Origin: an uncultured Acidimicrobiaceae bacterium
Lineage (GTDB): Bacteria; Actinomycetota; Acidimicrobiia; Acidimicrobiales; RAAP-2
Length of the DNA stretch: 34,894 nucleotides
Direction: 5' to 3'
Assembly (NCBI GenBank): GCA_903906055.1
Contig: CAIVIS010000434.1
Coordinates: 1 to 34,894 of the forward strand
The notes under the pieces were generated by a model. It had not been told where the DNA came from. It saw nothing but the letters and a program-made list of their open reading frames with translations, and ran no database searches. The translations under genes were made by a program, and so were the position numbers. Positions 1 through 8,225 of this stretch are shown in pieces; position 1 is the stretch's first letter, and each line of letters begins with the position of its first letter.

Positions 1-159
1 ACGCAGAGCTTGGGCCTATCGATCGTGAGGGACCTGGTCCGCAGTCAGCTCGATGGCACCATCGTGATGAACGACCGGAGTGCCGATGGCTCTGGGGCTA
101 CCGGGACTCTGGTCATGATCGAACTCCCCTCGAGGGACCCTGTACCGATCGGCCAGTAA
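1..159 (+). CDS. Sensor histidine kinase, C-terminal fragment (HATPase G2 box), truncated by the window edge
   Basis: Frame 1 reads TQSLGLSIVRDLVRSQLDGTIVMNDRSADGSGATGTLVMIELPSRDPVPIGQ*. The SLGLSIVRDLV...GT..MIELP pattern is typical of a histidine kinase C-terminus. Confidence 0.8.
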   Translation, partial: TQSLGLSIVRDLVRSQLDGTIVMNDRSADGSGATGTLVMIELPSRDPVPIGQ

Positions 160-246
160 GGGATGCAACGTGGCGTTCGCCGCCGCACCGCAGCGGGGGA
201 GTGGCTCGAGGCGCCGACCCAGAGGGTCAGCGAGTGGTCAGCGAAC

Positions 247-537
247 CTAGGAAGCCTTGCGACGGGCGGCCAGCCACGCCTTGCGGAGCTTGCGACGCTC
301 TTCTTCGGACGTGGCTCCCCACACACCGGACTCCTGGTTGGTGGCGAGGGCGAAGTCGAGACAGGTGTCGACCACTTCGCAACTGCGGCAGACCCGCTTG
401 GCCGACTCGATCTGGTCGACGGCTGGGCCGGTCGTCCCGATGGGGAAGAAGAGGTCGGGTTCGGTGCTGCGGCAGGCAGCGAACTGCCGCCAATCGCCTT
501 CGTCCCACTCAACCGTGCGATTCCACATGAGGGCCAC
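247..537 (-). CDS. WhiB family transcriptional regulator
   Basis: 96 aa: WRQFAACRSTEPDLFFP...AKRVCRSCEVVDTCLDFAL...GVWGATSEEERRKLRK. Four conserved Cys and the GVWGG-like turn. Confidence 0.95.
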   Translation of the reverse strand: MALMWNRTVEWDEGDWRQFAACRSTEPDLFFPIGTTGPAVDQIESAKRVCRSCEVVDTCLDFALATNQESGVWGATSEEERRKLRKAWLAARRKAS

Positions 538-741
538 GCTGATTCCTCCACTATGTCAGTTCGATTCACCCTCTTGTGATCTGTTTCACATGGCTCGACG
601 CTGAAGTGTCACCGGCCGTTTGGGGTTCGTTCACTACAGTAACCATCGCGACACCCGTACGCAAGCAGTTTTTGACCCTGCGACGTGGGATTTGACACAA
701 ATCATGCAATCTCGCGTCACGTGACCGAAAGAGTGCGCTGA

Positions 742-1482
742 GTGAGCAAAACAGCCGCCGTCCAAGCCCATAGAGGCAGCCCTGACCGAGCCACGGGGGT
801 GAGGGAGAACACCCTGGAGGCCTTCGCTCGAGCCAGGGTGCTCGGTGCCGACGGCGTGGAGCTCGACGTCCGGCTCACCGCTGACGGTGGACTGGCCGTG
901 CACCACGACCCAGTGATCGAGGGAGTAGGGCCGATCCACGAGCTGTCGACCGGGGATCTGCCAGACCATGTGCCGCTGCTGGCCGATGCCCTCTCGGTCT
1001 GCGCCGGCATGGTCGTCAACATCGAGATCAAGAACCTGCCCACAGAACCAGCGTTCGATCCGTCCGAGCGATGTGCCGCTGCTGTCGTGGACCTGCTTGC
1101 CCACGATGCTGGGTTCGTCGGATCGGGCGGGTCCGTGATCATCACGTCGTTCTGGTCCGGAGCATTGGCTGCAGCGCGCTCGTCCGGGGCGGCACTGCCG
1201 ATGGGCCTGCTGGTGCTCCCGTCCTTCGACACCGACGCGGCCGTCGCCGACGCCGTAAACCTCGGATGCTCCGCCATCCACCTCCCTGTCTCTTTGGTAT
1301 CTGCGCTGACCGTGGGAGCCGCCCGAGCGGCAGGACTCGCCGTCGCTGTCTGGACCGTGGCCGACGCCGACGCGCTCTCCCAGGTGCTCGAGGCGGGTGT
1401 GGACACCGTCATCACCGATGATGTGGCACTGGCGAGACGGTGGATCGATGGGGGCGGATCGATGGGATCCGGAGCGTCCTGA
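742..1482 (+). CDS. Glycerophosphodiester phosphodiesterase family protein
   Basis: AHRGSPDRATGVRENTLEAFARARVLGADGVELDVRLTADGGLAVHHDP...IEIKN...VAVWTVADADALSQVLEAGVDTVITDD; GDPD motifs. GTG start. Confidence 0.93.
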   Translation: MSKTAAVQAHRGSPDRATGVRENTLEAFARARVLGADGVELDVRLTADGGLAVHHDPVIEGVGPIHELSTGDLPDHVPLLADALSVCAGMVVNIEIKNLPTEPAFDPSERCAAAVVDLLAHDAGFVGSGGSVIITSFWSGALAAARSSGAALPMGLLVLPSFDTDAAVADAVNLGCSAIHLPVSLVSALTVGAARAAGLAVAVWTVADADALSQVLEAGVDTVITDDVALARRWIDGGGSMGSGAS

Positions 1483-1539
1483 CCTGGGAGAGTGCGTCGA
1501 TTGGTCGAACGGGTCAGTTTTCGTCAAGAATGCACGGTC

Positions 1540-2319
1540 ATGAACGTCGTTGTCTGTGTAAAGCAGATCCCCGACCCCGCCGCTCCGCCGGCGCTGGATC
1601 CGGGGACCAAGAACCTTGTCCGTGACGGAAAGCTGATCCTGGACGATTCCGATGCCTACGGCGTCGAGATGGCCCTGCAGCTCGTCGATGCCGCCGGTGG
1701 CGGTGAGGTGACCCTGGTCTCGATGGCCCCGAACGGTGAGGTATCCGGCCTGCGGACCGCCCTGGCCATGGGAGCCGCCAAGGCCATCCTCATCAGCGAC
1801 CCGGCCCTGGCCGGAACCGATGCCCTCGGGACGGCCAAGGTGCTGGCCGCTGCCATCAAGCGGGCCGAGCCCGACCTGATCCTGGCGGCCACGGAGTCAT
1901 CGGACGGCTACACCGGGACCACCCCGGTCCAGATCGCCGAACTGCTGGGACTGCCCTCGGTGACCTTTGCCAAGAAGGTCGAAGTTGTCGGCTCCTCGGT
2001 CAAGGTCGAGCGTCAGACCGAAGCCGGGTACGACGAGGTGGAGTGCCCGCTTCCGGCCGTCGTCACGGTGACCGCCGGTGTCGTCGAGCCTCGGTATCCC
2101 TCGTTCAAGGGGATCATGGCCGCCAAGTCCAAGCCGGTCGACAACCTGACCATCGCCGATCTCGGCCTCGATGCCGGACAGGTCGGAGTGGCCGGTTCTC
2201 GCCAGGAGATCACCGAAGTCGCCCCCGCCGAGGCGCGGGCCGCTGGTGAGATCGTCGTCGACGAGGGCGAAGGTCACCTGCGGGTGATCGAGTTCCTCGA
2301 GCAGCTCAAAGTCATCTAG
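1540..2319 (+). CDS. etfB: Electron transfer flavoprotein beta subunit
   Basis: MNVVVCVKQIPDPAAPP...; internal ATG of ORF 1492..2319. Classic EtfB N-terminus, followed by etfA. Confidence 0.95.
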   Translation: MNVVVCVKQIPDPAAPPALDPGTKNLVRDGKLILDDSDAYGVEMALQLVDAAGGGEVTLVSMAPNGEVSGLRTALAMGAAKAILISDPALAGTDALGTAKVLAAAIKRAEPDLILAATESSDGYTGTTPVQIAELLGLPSVTFAKKVEVVGSSVKVERQTEAGYDEVECPLPAVVTVTAGVVEPRYPSFKGIMAAKSKPVDNLTIADLGLDAGQVGVAGSRQEITEVAPAEARAAGEIVVDEGEGHLRVIEFLEQLKVI

Positions 2320-2342
2320 GCCCGGTACAGGAGAACACGAAC

Positions 2343-3311
2343 ATGACTATCGCCAAGATCTGGGTTGTCGCCGAAGTAGTCGACGGAGCCCCCACCACCA
2401 CTTCCCTCGAACTCATCAGCCAGGCACGCACGCTGGCCGACACGGTCGAGGCCGTCGTCTGGGGTGACGGGGCAACTGCCGCCGGCACTCTGGGTGAGTA
2501 CGGAGCCACCACCGTCCACGATGTGGGCGACCTGGGGGGCGCGCTGCCGGGTTCCCCGGTGGCCGCATCCATTGCCGCCGCTGTCGCTGCGGGCACCGGC
2601 CCTGACGCCGTCCTGCTTCCGGCCACGTATGACGGTCGTGATGTGGCTGGTCGCCTCTCGGTCAAGCTCGACCGCCCGGTGCTGACCAACGTCATCGACC
2701 TCACCGAGTCCGACGGTGGACTGGCCAGCCAGCACGCCATCTTCGGTGGTGCGGAGATCCTCACGACACGCTTCACCGCGGAAGGACCGGGGATCTTCGT
2801 CATCCGGGCCAAGTCGTTTGCCGCGGAGCCGTCCGGCGGCGCACCGGCCGCAGTGGCCGCTGCCCCTGCCCCGGACACCGGTGCCTCCAACGCCGCGCGC
2901 ATCGTGGCTCGCCATGTCGAGGAGCGGACCGGTCCGAAGTTGGACGAGGCCGCAGTGGTCGTGTCTGGAGGACGGGGACTGGGCGAAAAGGAGAACTATG
3001 TCCTGATCGAGCAGCTCGCCGGACTCCTGCACGGTGCCGCCGGTGCCAGCCGCGCCATCGTGGATGCTGGATGGGTGCCCTACTCGCACCAGGTCGGCCA
3101 GACCGGCAAGACGGTGAAGCCCACCGTCTACATGGCCTGTGGTATCTCGGGAGCCACCCAGCACATGGTGGGCATGAAGAACTCGAAGAACATCTTGGCC
3201 ATCAACAAGGACCAGGACGCTCCGATCTTCCAGGTCGCCGATCTGGGCATCGTGGGCGATGTCCATAAGGTGATCCCGAAGTTGATCGAGGCCCTCCAGG
3301 CCCGCAGCTGA
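2343..3311 (+). CDS. etfA: Electron transfer flavoprotein alpha subunit
   Basis: C-terminal FAD domain: [102 protein letters not shown]. Confidence 0.97.
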   Translation: MTIAKIWVVAEVVDGAPTTTSLELISQARTLADTVEAVVWGDGATAAGTLGEYGATTVHDVGDLGGALPGSPVAASIAAAVAAGTGPDAVLLPATYDGRDVAGRLSVKLDRPVLTNVIDLTESDGGLASQHAIFGGAEILTTRFTAEGPGIFVIRAKSFAAEPSGGAPAAVAAAPAPDTGASNAARIVARHVEERTGPKLDEAAVVVSGGRGLGEKENYVLIEQLAGLLHGAAGASRAIVDAGWVPYSHQVGQTGKTVKPTVYMACGISGATQHMVGMKNSKNILAINKDQDAPIFQVADLGIVGDVHKVIPKLIEALQARS

Positions 3312-3322
3312 CCTGAGGATCA

Positions 3323-3395
3323 CCACCGGCCTCGGCCGGTGGACAGCAATCCCAGATGTATCGATCACGACCCGTGGCTTCGGCTGCGGGTCGTG
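3323..3395 (+). terminator. Tandem strong hairpins downstream of etfA (putative terminators, poor U-tract)
   Basis: CCACCGGCC-TC-GGCCGGTGG at 3323-3342, then CACGACCCG-(12 nt)-CGGGTCGTG at 3366-3395. Confidence 0.5.
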
Positions 3396-3523
3396 TCGCT
3401 TTCCGCGGTAGGTCGTGGGCGCTGGTGGACATCACCAGGGCGGTTGAGGTGACCGGGTAGTGTCCGCTCCAGCGCTATCAGCCGGCGCCTTTCCTGTTCG
3501 CCTTCAGCCCGAATGAAGTTCAC

Positions 3524-4945
3524 GTGCTCTTTCCCACCATCGACTTCGCCATCTTCTTCGCCGTGGTCTTCACGGTGCAGTGGTTGCTCGTCCCGTACGC
3601 GGGACCGTGGAAGGCATTCATGGTGGTGGCGAGCTACGTCTTCTACGCCTGGTGGGACTGGCGGTTCATCTTCCTCCTGGCGCTCTCCACCGCCATCGCC
3701 TTCCTCGGTGGTCGCCTGATCCACCCGGCCACGGGCGCACGACGACGGGCGATGCTGTGGGCCACCTTGGGGTTGTTGCTGGGCCTCCTGGTGTGGTTCA
3801 AGTACTACGGCTTCGTGGCCCTCAACGTCGACAATGTCACCCATGCCCTCGGGCTCGGCCGCCCGTTGCCGCTGATGGCGGTGACCCTGCCTATCGGTAT
3901 CTCGTTCTTCACCTTCATGGCCATCAGCTACGTCGTCGACATCTACCGGGGCACGCTCCGCCCTGCCCGGGCTATCGATATGACCGTCTATCTGGCCTTC
4001 TTCCCTCACTTGATCGCCGGCCCCATCGTCCGTGGCACCGAGCTCCTTCCGCAGATCCGGGCCATGCGCGACCCGCGAGACGTCCATTACGTGGAGGCGT
4101 TCTGGCTCATCGTTGCCGGACTGGCCAAGAAGGTGGTGCTTTCGTCGTACCTGTCGGCCCATGTCGTCGACCCGGTCTTCGCCAATCCCCACCAGCACTC
4201 TGCCCTCGAGGTGCTCTTTGCCATATGGGGGTACGCCGTCGAGATCTACGCCGATTTCAGTGGGTATACCGATATCGCCATCGGGCTGGCTTTGCTGATG
4301 GGCTTTCGGTTCCCGGTCAACTTCCGCCGGCCCTATACGGCGATCGATCTCCAGGACTTCTGGAGGCGCTGGCACATCACCCTCTCGTTCTGGCTCCGCG
4401 ACTATCTCTACATCCCACTAGGGGGCAACCACGGGAGCGAAGCACGTGTCTCGCTGAACCTCCTGGTCACCATGGTGCTCGGTGGCCTGTGGCACGGGGC
4501 GTCCTGGACGTTCGTGATCTGGGGTGCCTACCACGGGGTAGGCCAGATCATCGGCAGGCGGCGGCGAGCAGTCCGGGTGGCCAAGGGACTGCCTGGCGAG
4601 CCGGAGGGACGGGCCCGGATCGCCTGGGCCCAGTTCGTGACGTTCCAGGTCGTCTGCTTGGGGTGGTTGTTCTTCCGGGCCGACACACTCGGCAACGCGT
4701 TTGCCATGCTGAGCCGGCTGGTGGTGGGCTGGGGATCATCGCCCCTGGTCACCCCCTTAGCCGTGGCCGCCATCGGTATCGGCATCGCCAGCCAGTACCT
4801 GCCGGACAACTGGCTGGCCGTGGTGCAGCGCGGATTCGCCGACCGCCGTCCGGTGATCCAAGGAGGCATACTGGGACTGGTGCTACTCGCCATCACGACA
4901 CTCGGGCCCCAGGGTGTGGCCCCCTTCATCTACTACCGGTTCTGA
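3524..4945 (+). CDS. MBOAT family O-acyltransferase (AlgI/DltB-like)
   Basis: 473 aa multi-pass: MLFPTIDFAIFFAVVFTVQW...WFKYYGF...PIGISFFTFMAISYVVDIYRG...FPHLIAGPIVRGTELLPQ...DFWRRWHITLSFWLRDYLYIPLGGN...GGLWHGASWTFVIWGAYHG. Confidence 0.95.
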   Translation: MLFPTIDFAIFFAVVFTVQWLLVPYAGPWKAFMVVASYVFYAWWDWRFIFLLALSTAIAFLGGRLIHPATGARRRAMLWATLGLLLGLLVWFKYYGFVALNVDNVTHALGLGRPLPLMAVTLPIGISFFTFMAISYVVDIYRGTLRPARAIDMTVYLAFFPHLIAGPIVRGTELLPQIRAMRDPRDVHYVEAFWLIVAGLAKKVVLSSYLSAHVVDPVFANPHQHSALEVLFAIWGYAVEIYADFSGYTDIAIGLALLMGFRFPVNFRRPYTAIDLQDFWRRWHITLSFWLRDYLYIPLGGNHGSEARVSLNLLVTMVLGGLWHGASWTFVIWGAYHGVGQIIGRRRRAVRVAKGLPGEPEGRARIAWAQFVTFQVVCLGWLFFRADTLGNAFAMLSRLVVGWGSSPLVTPLAVAAIGIGIASQYLPDNWLAVVQRGFADRRPVIQGGILGLVLLAITTLGPQGVAPFIYYRF

Positions 4946-4947
4946 TC

Positions 4948-6126
4948 GTGCGCCTCCGCTCCCGTCCCTCGAGCCCCGACCCCTCGGTCGAGCCGGCAGT
5001 TCCCTATGACTGGTCTGTCGCCGAAGGCGACACGAGTTCGCCGTCGACCGAGCGCCAGCCTCGGATCGGACCCATGGGCAGCCGCGACCACTCGTTCTGG
5101 GAGCATCTGCCCTTTCGGGGGGTTCCCTGGACCCGGGTGCTGTTCATCGGGGCGGTCTGCTTCGGGCTGTGGTTCCTGTTGGATGCTCCGAGTCTGCAGC
5201 GGGCAGCTAAGGCGTCCCCGTTGGGCGGGCGCCGCACGGTCTCCTTGGACGTGACCGGCCCGGTGGCAGCCTTGAGCCGAACGTTGGGGCTCGACAACGT
5301 GGTCGGCTGGACCGACGAAGCGTTCGGCCGCACCCCCGGCGGCGGCCCACAACTGGCCATCCGTACCCATCGGGCCAAGTCCAAGCCACTGCCCGCCACC
5401 AGCGGCACACCTACACCGACGACGTTGCCGCTTCTCAACTACCACCCGACACCAGCGACTCCGTTGCGGGTGCTGGTCATCGGTGACTCGGTCGGACTCG
5501 ACCTCGGACAACCTCTGGTCAACGCGCTCGCTTCTTATGGAAATGTGGCCAGCTATTTGGATGGCCAGATCGACACCGGGCTTTCGCGGCCCGACTACTT
5601 CAACTGGCCTGCCGAGCTCAAGGTCGACCTGGCCAACCAGCAGCCGCAGCTGGTGGTGGTCATGATGGGGGCCAACGACCCTCAGGGACTGGTGACGCCG
5701 GGTGGAAGCCTCCAGTTCGGGCAGCCTGGATGGGATGCCGAGTACTCGGCTCGGGTGGCGGCGTTCATCGCGTCAGCCAACGCCGCAGGTGCACACGTGC
5801 TGTGGGTCGGGATGCCCCCCATGCAAGACCCGGGGCTCGATGCTCAGCTGAAGCACCTGGACGGTCTTGTCCAGGCACAGGTCGCACAGGTGGGAGCAGG
5901 GGCGAAGTACCTGTCCTCGGTCCCCTCCCTCGGCGACAAGACCGGCGCATTCGTCGCCTACCTCCCGGACCGGTCTGGGGCCGAGGTGAACATCCGGACT
6001 CCTGACGGGATCCACCTGACCCCTGGAGGGGGAGCACGCCTGGGAGCGGCTGTCATCCAATCGATCCAGGGGGACCTGCGGGTACAGCTCGTGCCCGGGG
6101 TGGGAGGGACCGGCCGCCGACGCTGA
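4948..6126 (+). CDS. Membrane-anchored SGNH/GDSL-hydrolase family protein (DUF459-like)
   Basis: GTG start 3 nt after the MBOAT stop. One N-terminal TM segment (VLFIGAVCFGLWFLLDA), then VLVIGDSVGLDLGQPLV (block I), MMGANDPQ (block III) and DGIHLTPGGGARLG (block V). Confidence 0.85.
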   Translation: MRLRSRPSSPDPSVEPAVPYDWSVAEGDTSSPSTERQPRIGPMGSRDHSFWEHLPFRGVPWTRVLFIGAVCFGLWFLLDAPSLQRAAKASPLGGRRTVSLDVTGPVAALSRTLGLDNVVGWTDEAFGRTPGGGPQLAIRTHRAKSKPLPATSGTPTPTTLPLLNYHPTPATPLRVLVIGDSVGLDLGQPLVNALASYGNVASYLDGQIDTGLSRPDYFNWPAELKVDLANQQPQLVVVMMGANDPQGLVTPGGSLQFGQPGWDAEYSARVAAFIASANAAGAHVLWVGMPPMQDPGLDAQLKHLDGLVQAQVAQVGAGAKYLSSVPSLGDKTGAFVAYLPDRSGAEVNIRTPDGIHLTPGGGARLGAAVIQSIQGDLRVQLVPGVGGTGRRR

Positions 6127-6185
6127 CCGACGGGCATCGTGGCGCGTCAATCGGTCAGTGGCCGCAGGCCGGGGACCGCCGTGGT

Positions 6186-6989
6186 TCAGACCAGGGGCCA
6201 CGGATAGGGAGGGCGGTCCCCTATCGGTTCCGGGAAGTAACCGACGCCAGCCAGGGCTGCCGCCCGCTCCAGCATCGCCTCGGCCTCCGCGTCCGACAGC
6301 AGGGCAGCGAGGTCGTCGCGCAGACCGGCGGCTACGAACCGCTGGAGATCGGAAACGAGCGCCTCGGGGACCGCTTCGTCAGCAAAGTCCCAGATCACCG
6401 TGCGCAGCTTGTGCTGGCTGTGGAAGCAGAGTCCGTGGTCGATGCCCCACAGCCGCCCGTCCGATGCATACAGCACGTGGCCGCTCTTGCGGTCGGCATT
6501 GTTAGCCACCACGTCGAAGGCGCAGAAGACCTTGAGCTCGTCTTCGCGGCCTCCCTCCTCGAGGAGGGTGAAGTAGTGCTGTTCGTAGTCGGACTCGATG
6601 AACAGCTGCAGGGATCCAGGACCGAACGGAGCCTCCTGGCGGACGACCGTGGGTGGGACCACTCCCCAGCCCAGCGCCTCGGACAGGACGTAGGCGGCCA
6701 CCTCTCGACGGTAGAGCCCGTCGGGGAAGTCCCACAGGGACTGCTCCCCTTGGTGTGGCTTGTAGACGGCCTGGACCGGTCCACCCCTGTCCGGGCCATC
6801 GGCTTCTCCTGGGGTGTCGGTGCCTTCCAAGCTCACCAGGAACGTCAAGTTCGAGCTCCACGGGAGCCGGCCTTCGATGGTCAGTTCGCAGGTGGCCAGC
6901 AGACGGGCAGCCTCATCGAGGCTCGGCCCAGTCCCTGGCTGCCAGCCGCTCACACGGCCGGCGGACGGTGGCCGTTCGTCCTGGGGCAT
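6186..6989 (-). CDS. SCO1664 family protein (PI3/4-kinase-like fold)
   Basis: LTIEGRLPWSSNLTFLVSL...AVYKPHQGEQSLWDFPDGLYRREVAAYVLSEALGWGVVPPTV...FDVVANNADRKSGHVLYASDGRLWGIDHGLCFH. Start taken as the internal Met (MPQDERPP). Confidence 0.88.
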   Translation of the reverse strand: MPQDERPPSAGRVSGWQPGTGPSLDEAARLLATCELTIEGRLPWSSNLTFLVSLEGTDTPGEADGPDRGGPVQAVYKPHQGEQSLWDFPDGLYRREVAAYVLSEALGWGVVPPTVVRQEAPFGPGSLQLFIESDYEQHYFTLLEEGGREDELKVFCAFDVVANNADRKSGHVLYASDGRLWGIDHGLCFHSQHKLRTVIWDFADEAVPEALVSDLQRFVAAGLRDDLAALLSDAEAEAMLERAAALAGVGYFPEPIGDRPPYPWPLV

Positions 6990-7444
6990 TCGTGTCCAGA
7001 TGGATCGAGTGGTGAGCCGCACAGCGGGCAGGGGGGCCGACCGGACTCCACCAGGCGGGTGGCTTGAATGGCGAATGCGGCGGCCTGCTCGCGGGTGATC
7101 GATACCCGAGCGATGGCGCCTACCTCCCCTTCGGGGATCAGTTCCTCGATGACCAGTACCACCCGGTCCTCGGCATCATCGAAGGAGACACCGATCGTCC
7201 CGATGGCCCAGGCCGGCTCGGTCGGCTCCTCGAGCGCCTGATCATCGGGCAGATGGCCGGGACGCTGCTGGTCCTTGATCACCCGGGCCAGCAGTTCGCC
7301 CATGGCGCCCACCTGCTGCTTCTCGATCTTCAACGTCAAGAGGGTCCCACCTTGGCGACACTGGATCAGGAACAGCCGACTGCCCACGGGGCCCACTGTG
7401 CCCAAGCACATCCGGTCGGCTGACAGGTCGAAGGCATCGGTCAT
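6950..7444 (-). CDS. DUF3090 family protein with C-terminal zinc-ribbon-like CPLCG...HECP
   Basis: 164 aa: VGSRLFLIQCRQGGTLLTLKIEKQQVGAMGELLARVI...WAIGTIGVSFDDAEDRVVLVIEE...CPLCGSPLDPSGHECPRTNGHRPP. Confidence 0.88.
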   Translation of the reverse strand: MTDAFDLSADRMCLGTVGPVGSRLFLIQCRQGGTLLTLKIEKQQVGAMGELLARVIKDQQRPGHLPDDQALEEPTEPAWAIGTIGVSFDDAEDRVVLVIEELIPEGEVGAIARVSITREQAAAFAIQATRLVESGRPPCPLCGSPLDPSGHECPRTNGHRPPAV

Positions 7445-7517
7445 GCGTTGTCCTTGCTCGCGTGGCAGCCCACAGCGGACTCCAGGATCGTCGACGGGCG
7501 GCTCGTGGCCCTGGTCG

Positions 7518-7570
7518 TCATGCGGCTGCTTCTCATGCGGCTGCTTCTCATGCGGCTGCTTCTCATGCGA
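7518..7570. repeat. 15 bp tandem repeat, 3 full copies plus a partial copy
   Basis: TCATGCGGCTGCTTC x3 (7518-7562), then TCATGCG. Lies between the DUF3090 gene and the phosphomutase stop codon. Confidence 0.9.
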
Positions 7571-8225
7571 TGGCCAGGGCGGTCAGCGAATCGGTCGAGT
7601 TGACGGTGAGCACGAAGGGACCGACCCCGGTGTACGCCAGGGCCGACACCGAGCACGGGGCAACCGTCAGCCGCTGGAAGAGATCGAGCGGTGTGCCGGC
7701 GGCTTGGGCTACCACTGCCTTGATCGGATCGGCGTGTGACACCGCCACGATGGTCTCCCCGCGGTGACGCTCCACCAGGCGGGCCAGGGCCGAGGTCATG
7801 CGGGCCTGCATTTCGATGAAGGACTCACCACCGGGAAAGCGAAATCCACTGGGATTGCGCTGCACGGTCGTCCATTCGGGCTTCTTGGCCAGGTCAGCCA
7901 ACTTGCCACCCGTCCATTCGCCGAAGTCGCATTCGAGCAGGCCCCGCTCGGAACGCACTCGCAGGCCGAGCCGACGAGCAATCGGCCTCGCCGTTTCGGT
8001 GGTCCGCTCCAGGGGCGAGGCATAGACGGCCACGGGGCCGCCGTGCTTGCCGCCAGCGAGTGCCCCGATCCGATCGGCTACGGCTTCGGCCTGAGCGAGC
8101 CCTTCTTCCGACAGGTGGAGGCCAGCGGCACGGCCGGGCAGGACCTGTCCGGTCGTCGGGGTCCGGCCATGACGGACCAGTAGGACCACCGTCGGTCGTT
8201 CAGTGGGTTGGGGTCGCTTGGCCAC
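7563..8225 (-). CDS. MSMEG_4193 family putative phosphomutase (histidine phosphatase superfamily)
   Basis: VVLLVRHGRTPTTGQVLPGRAAGLHLSEEGLAQAEAVADRI...VYASPLERTTETARPIA...VAVSHADPIKAVVAQAAGTPLDLFQRLTVAPCSVS; RHG motif. Confidence 0.92.
   Translation of the reverse strand: MAKRPQPTERPTVVLLVRHGRTPTTGQVLPGRAAGLHLSEEGLAQAEAVADRIGALAGGKHGGPVAVYASPLERTTETARPIARRLGLRVRSERGLLECDFGEWTGGKLADLAKKPEWTTVQRNPSGFRFPGGESFIEMQARMTSALARLVERHRGETIVAVSHADPIKAVVAQAAGTPLDLFQRLTVAPCSVSALAYTGVGPFVLTVNSTDSLTALAIA

Noticed and set aside
3580-6126. 848 aa + strand ORF spanning the MBOAT and SGNH genes
   Set aside because: The first ~456 codons are a shadow frame of the MBOAT gene with low-complexity R/G/P-rich sequence; only the part from GTG 4948 is coding.
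7441-7656. Minus-strand ORF with MRSSRMRSSRMRSSRM repeat
   Set aside because: Translation of the 15 bp intergenic tandem repeat in the wrong frame of the phosphomutase gene.
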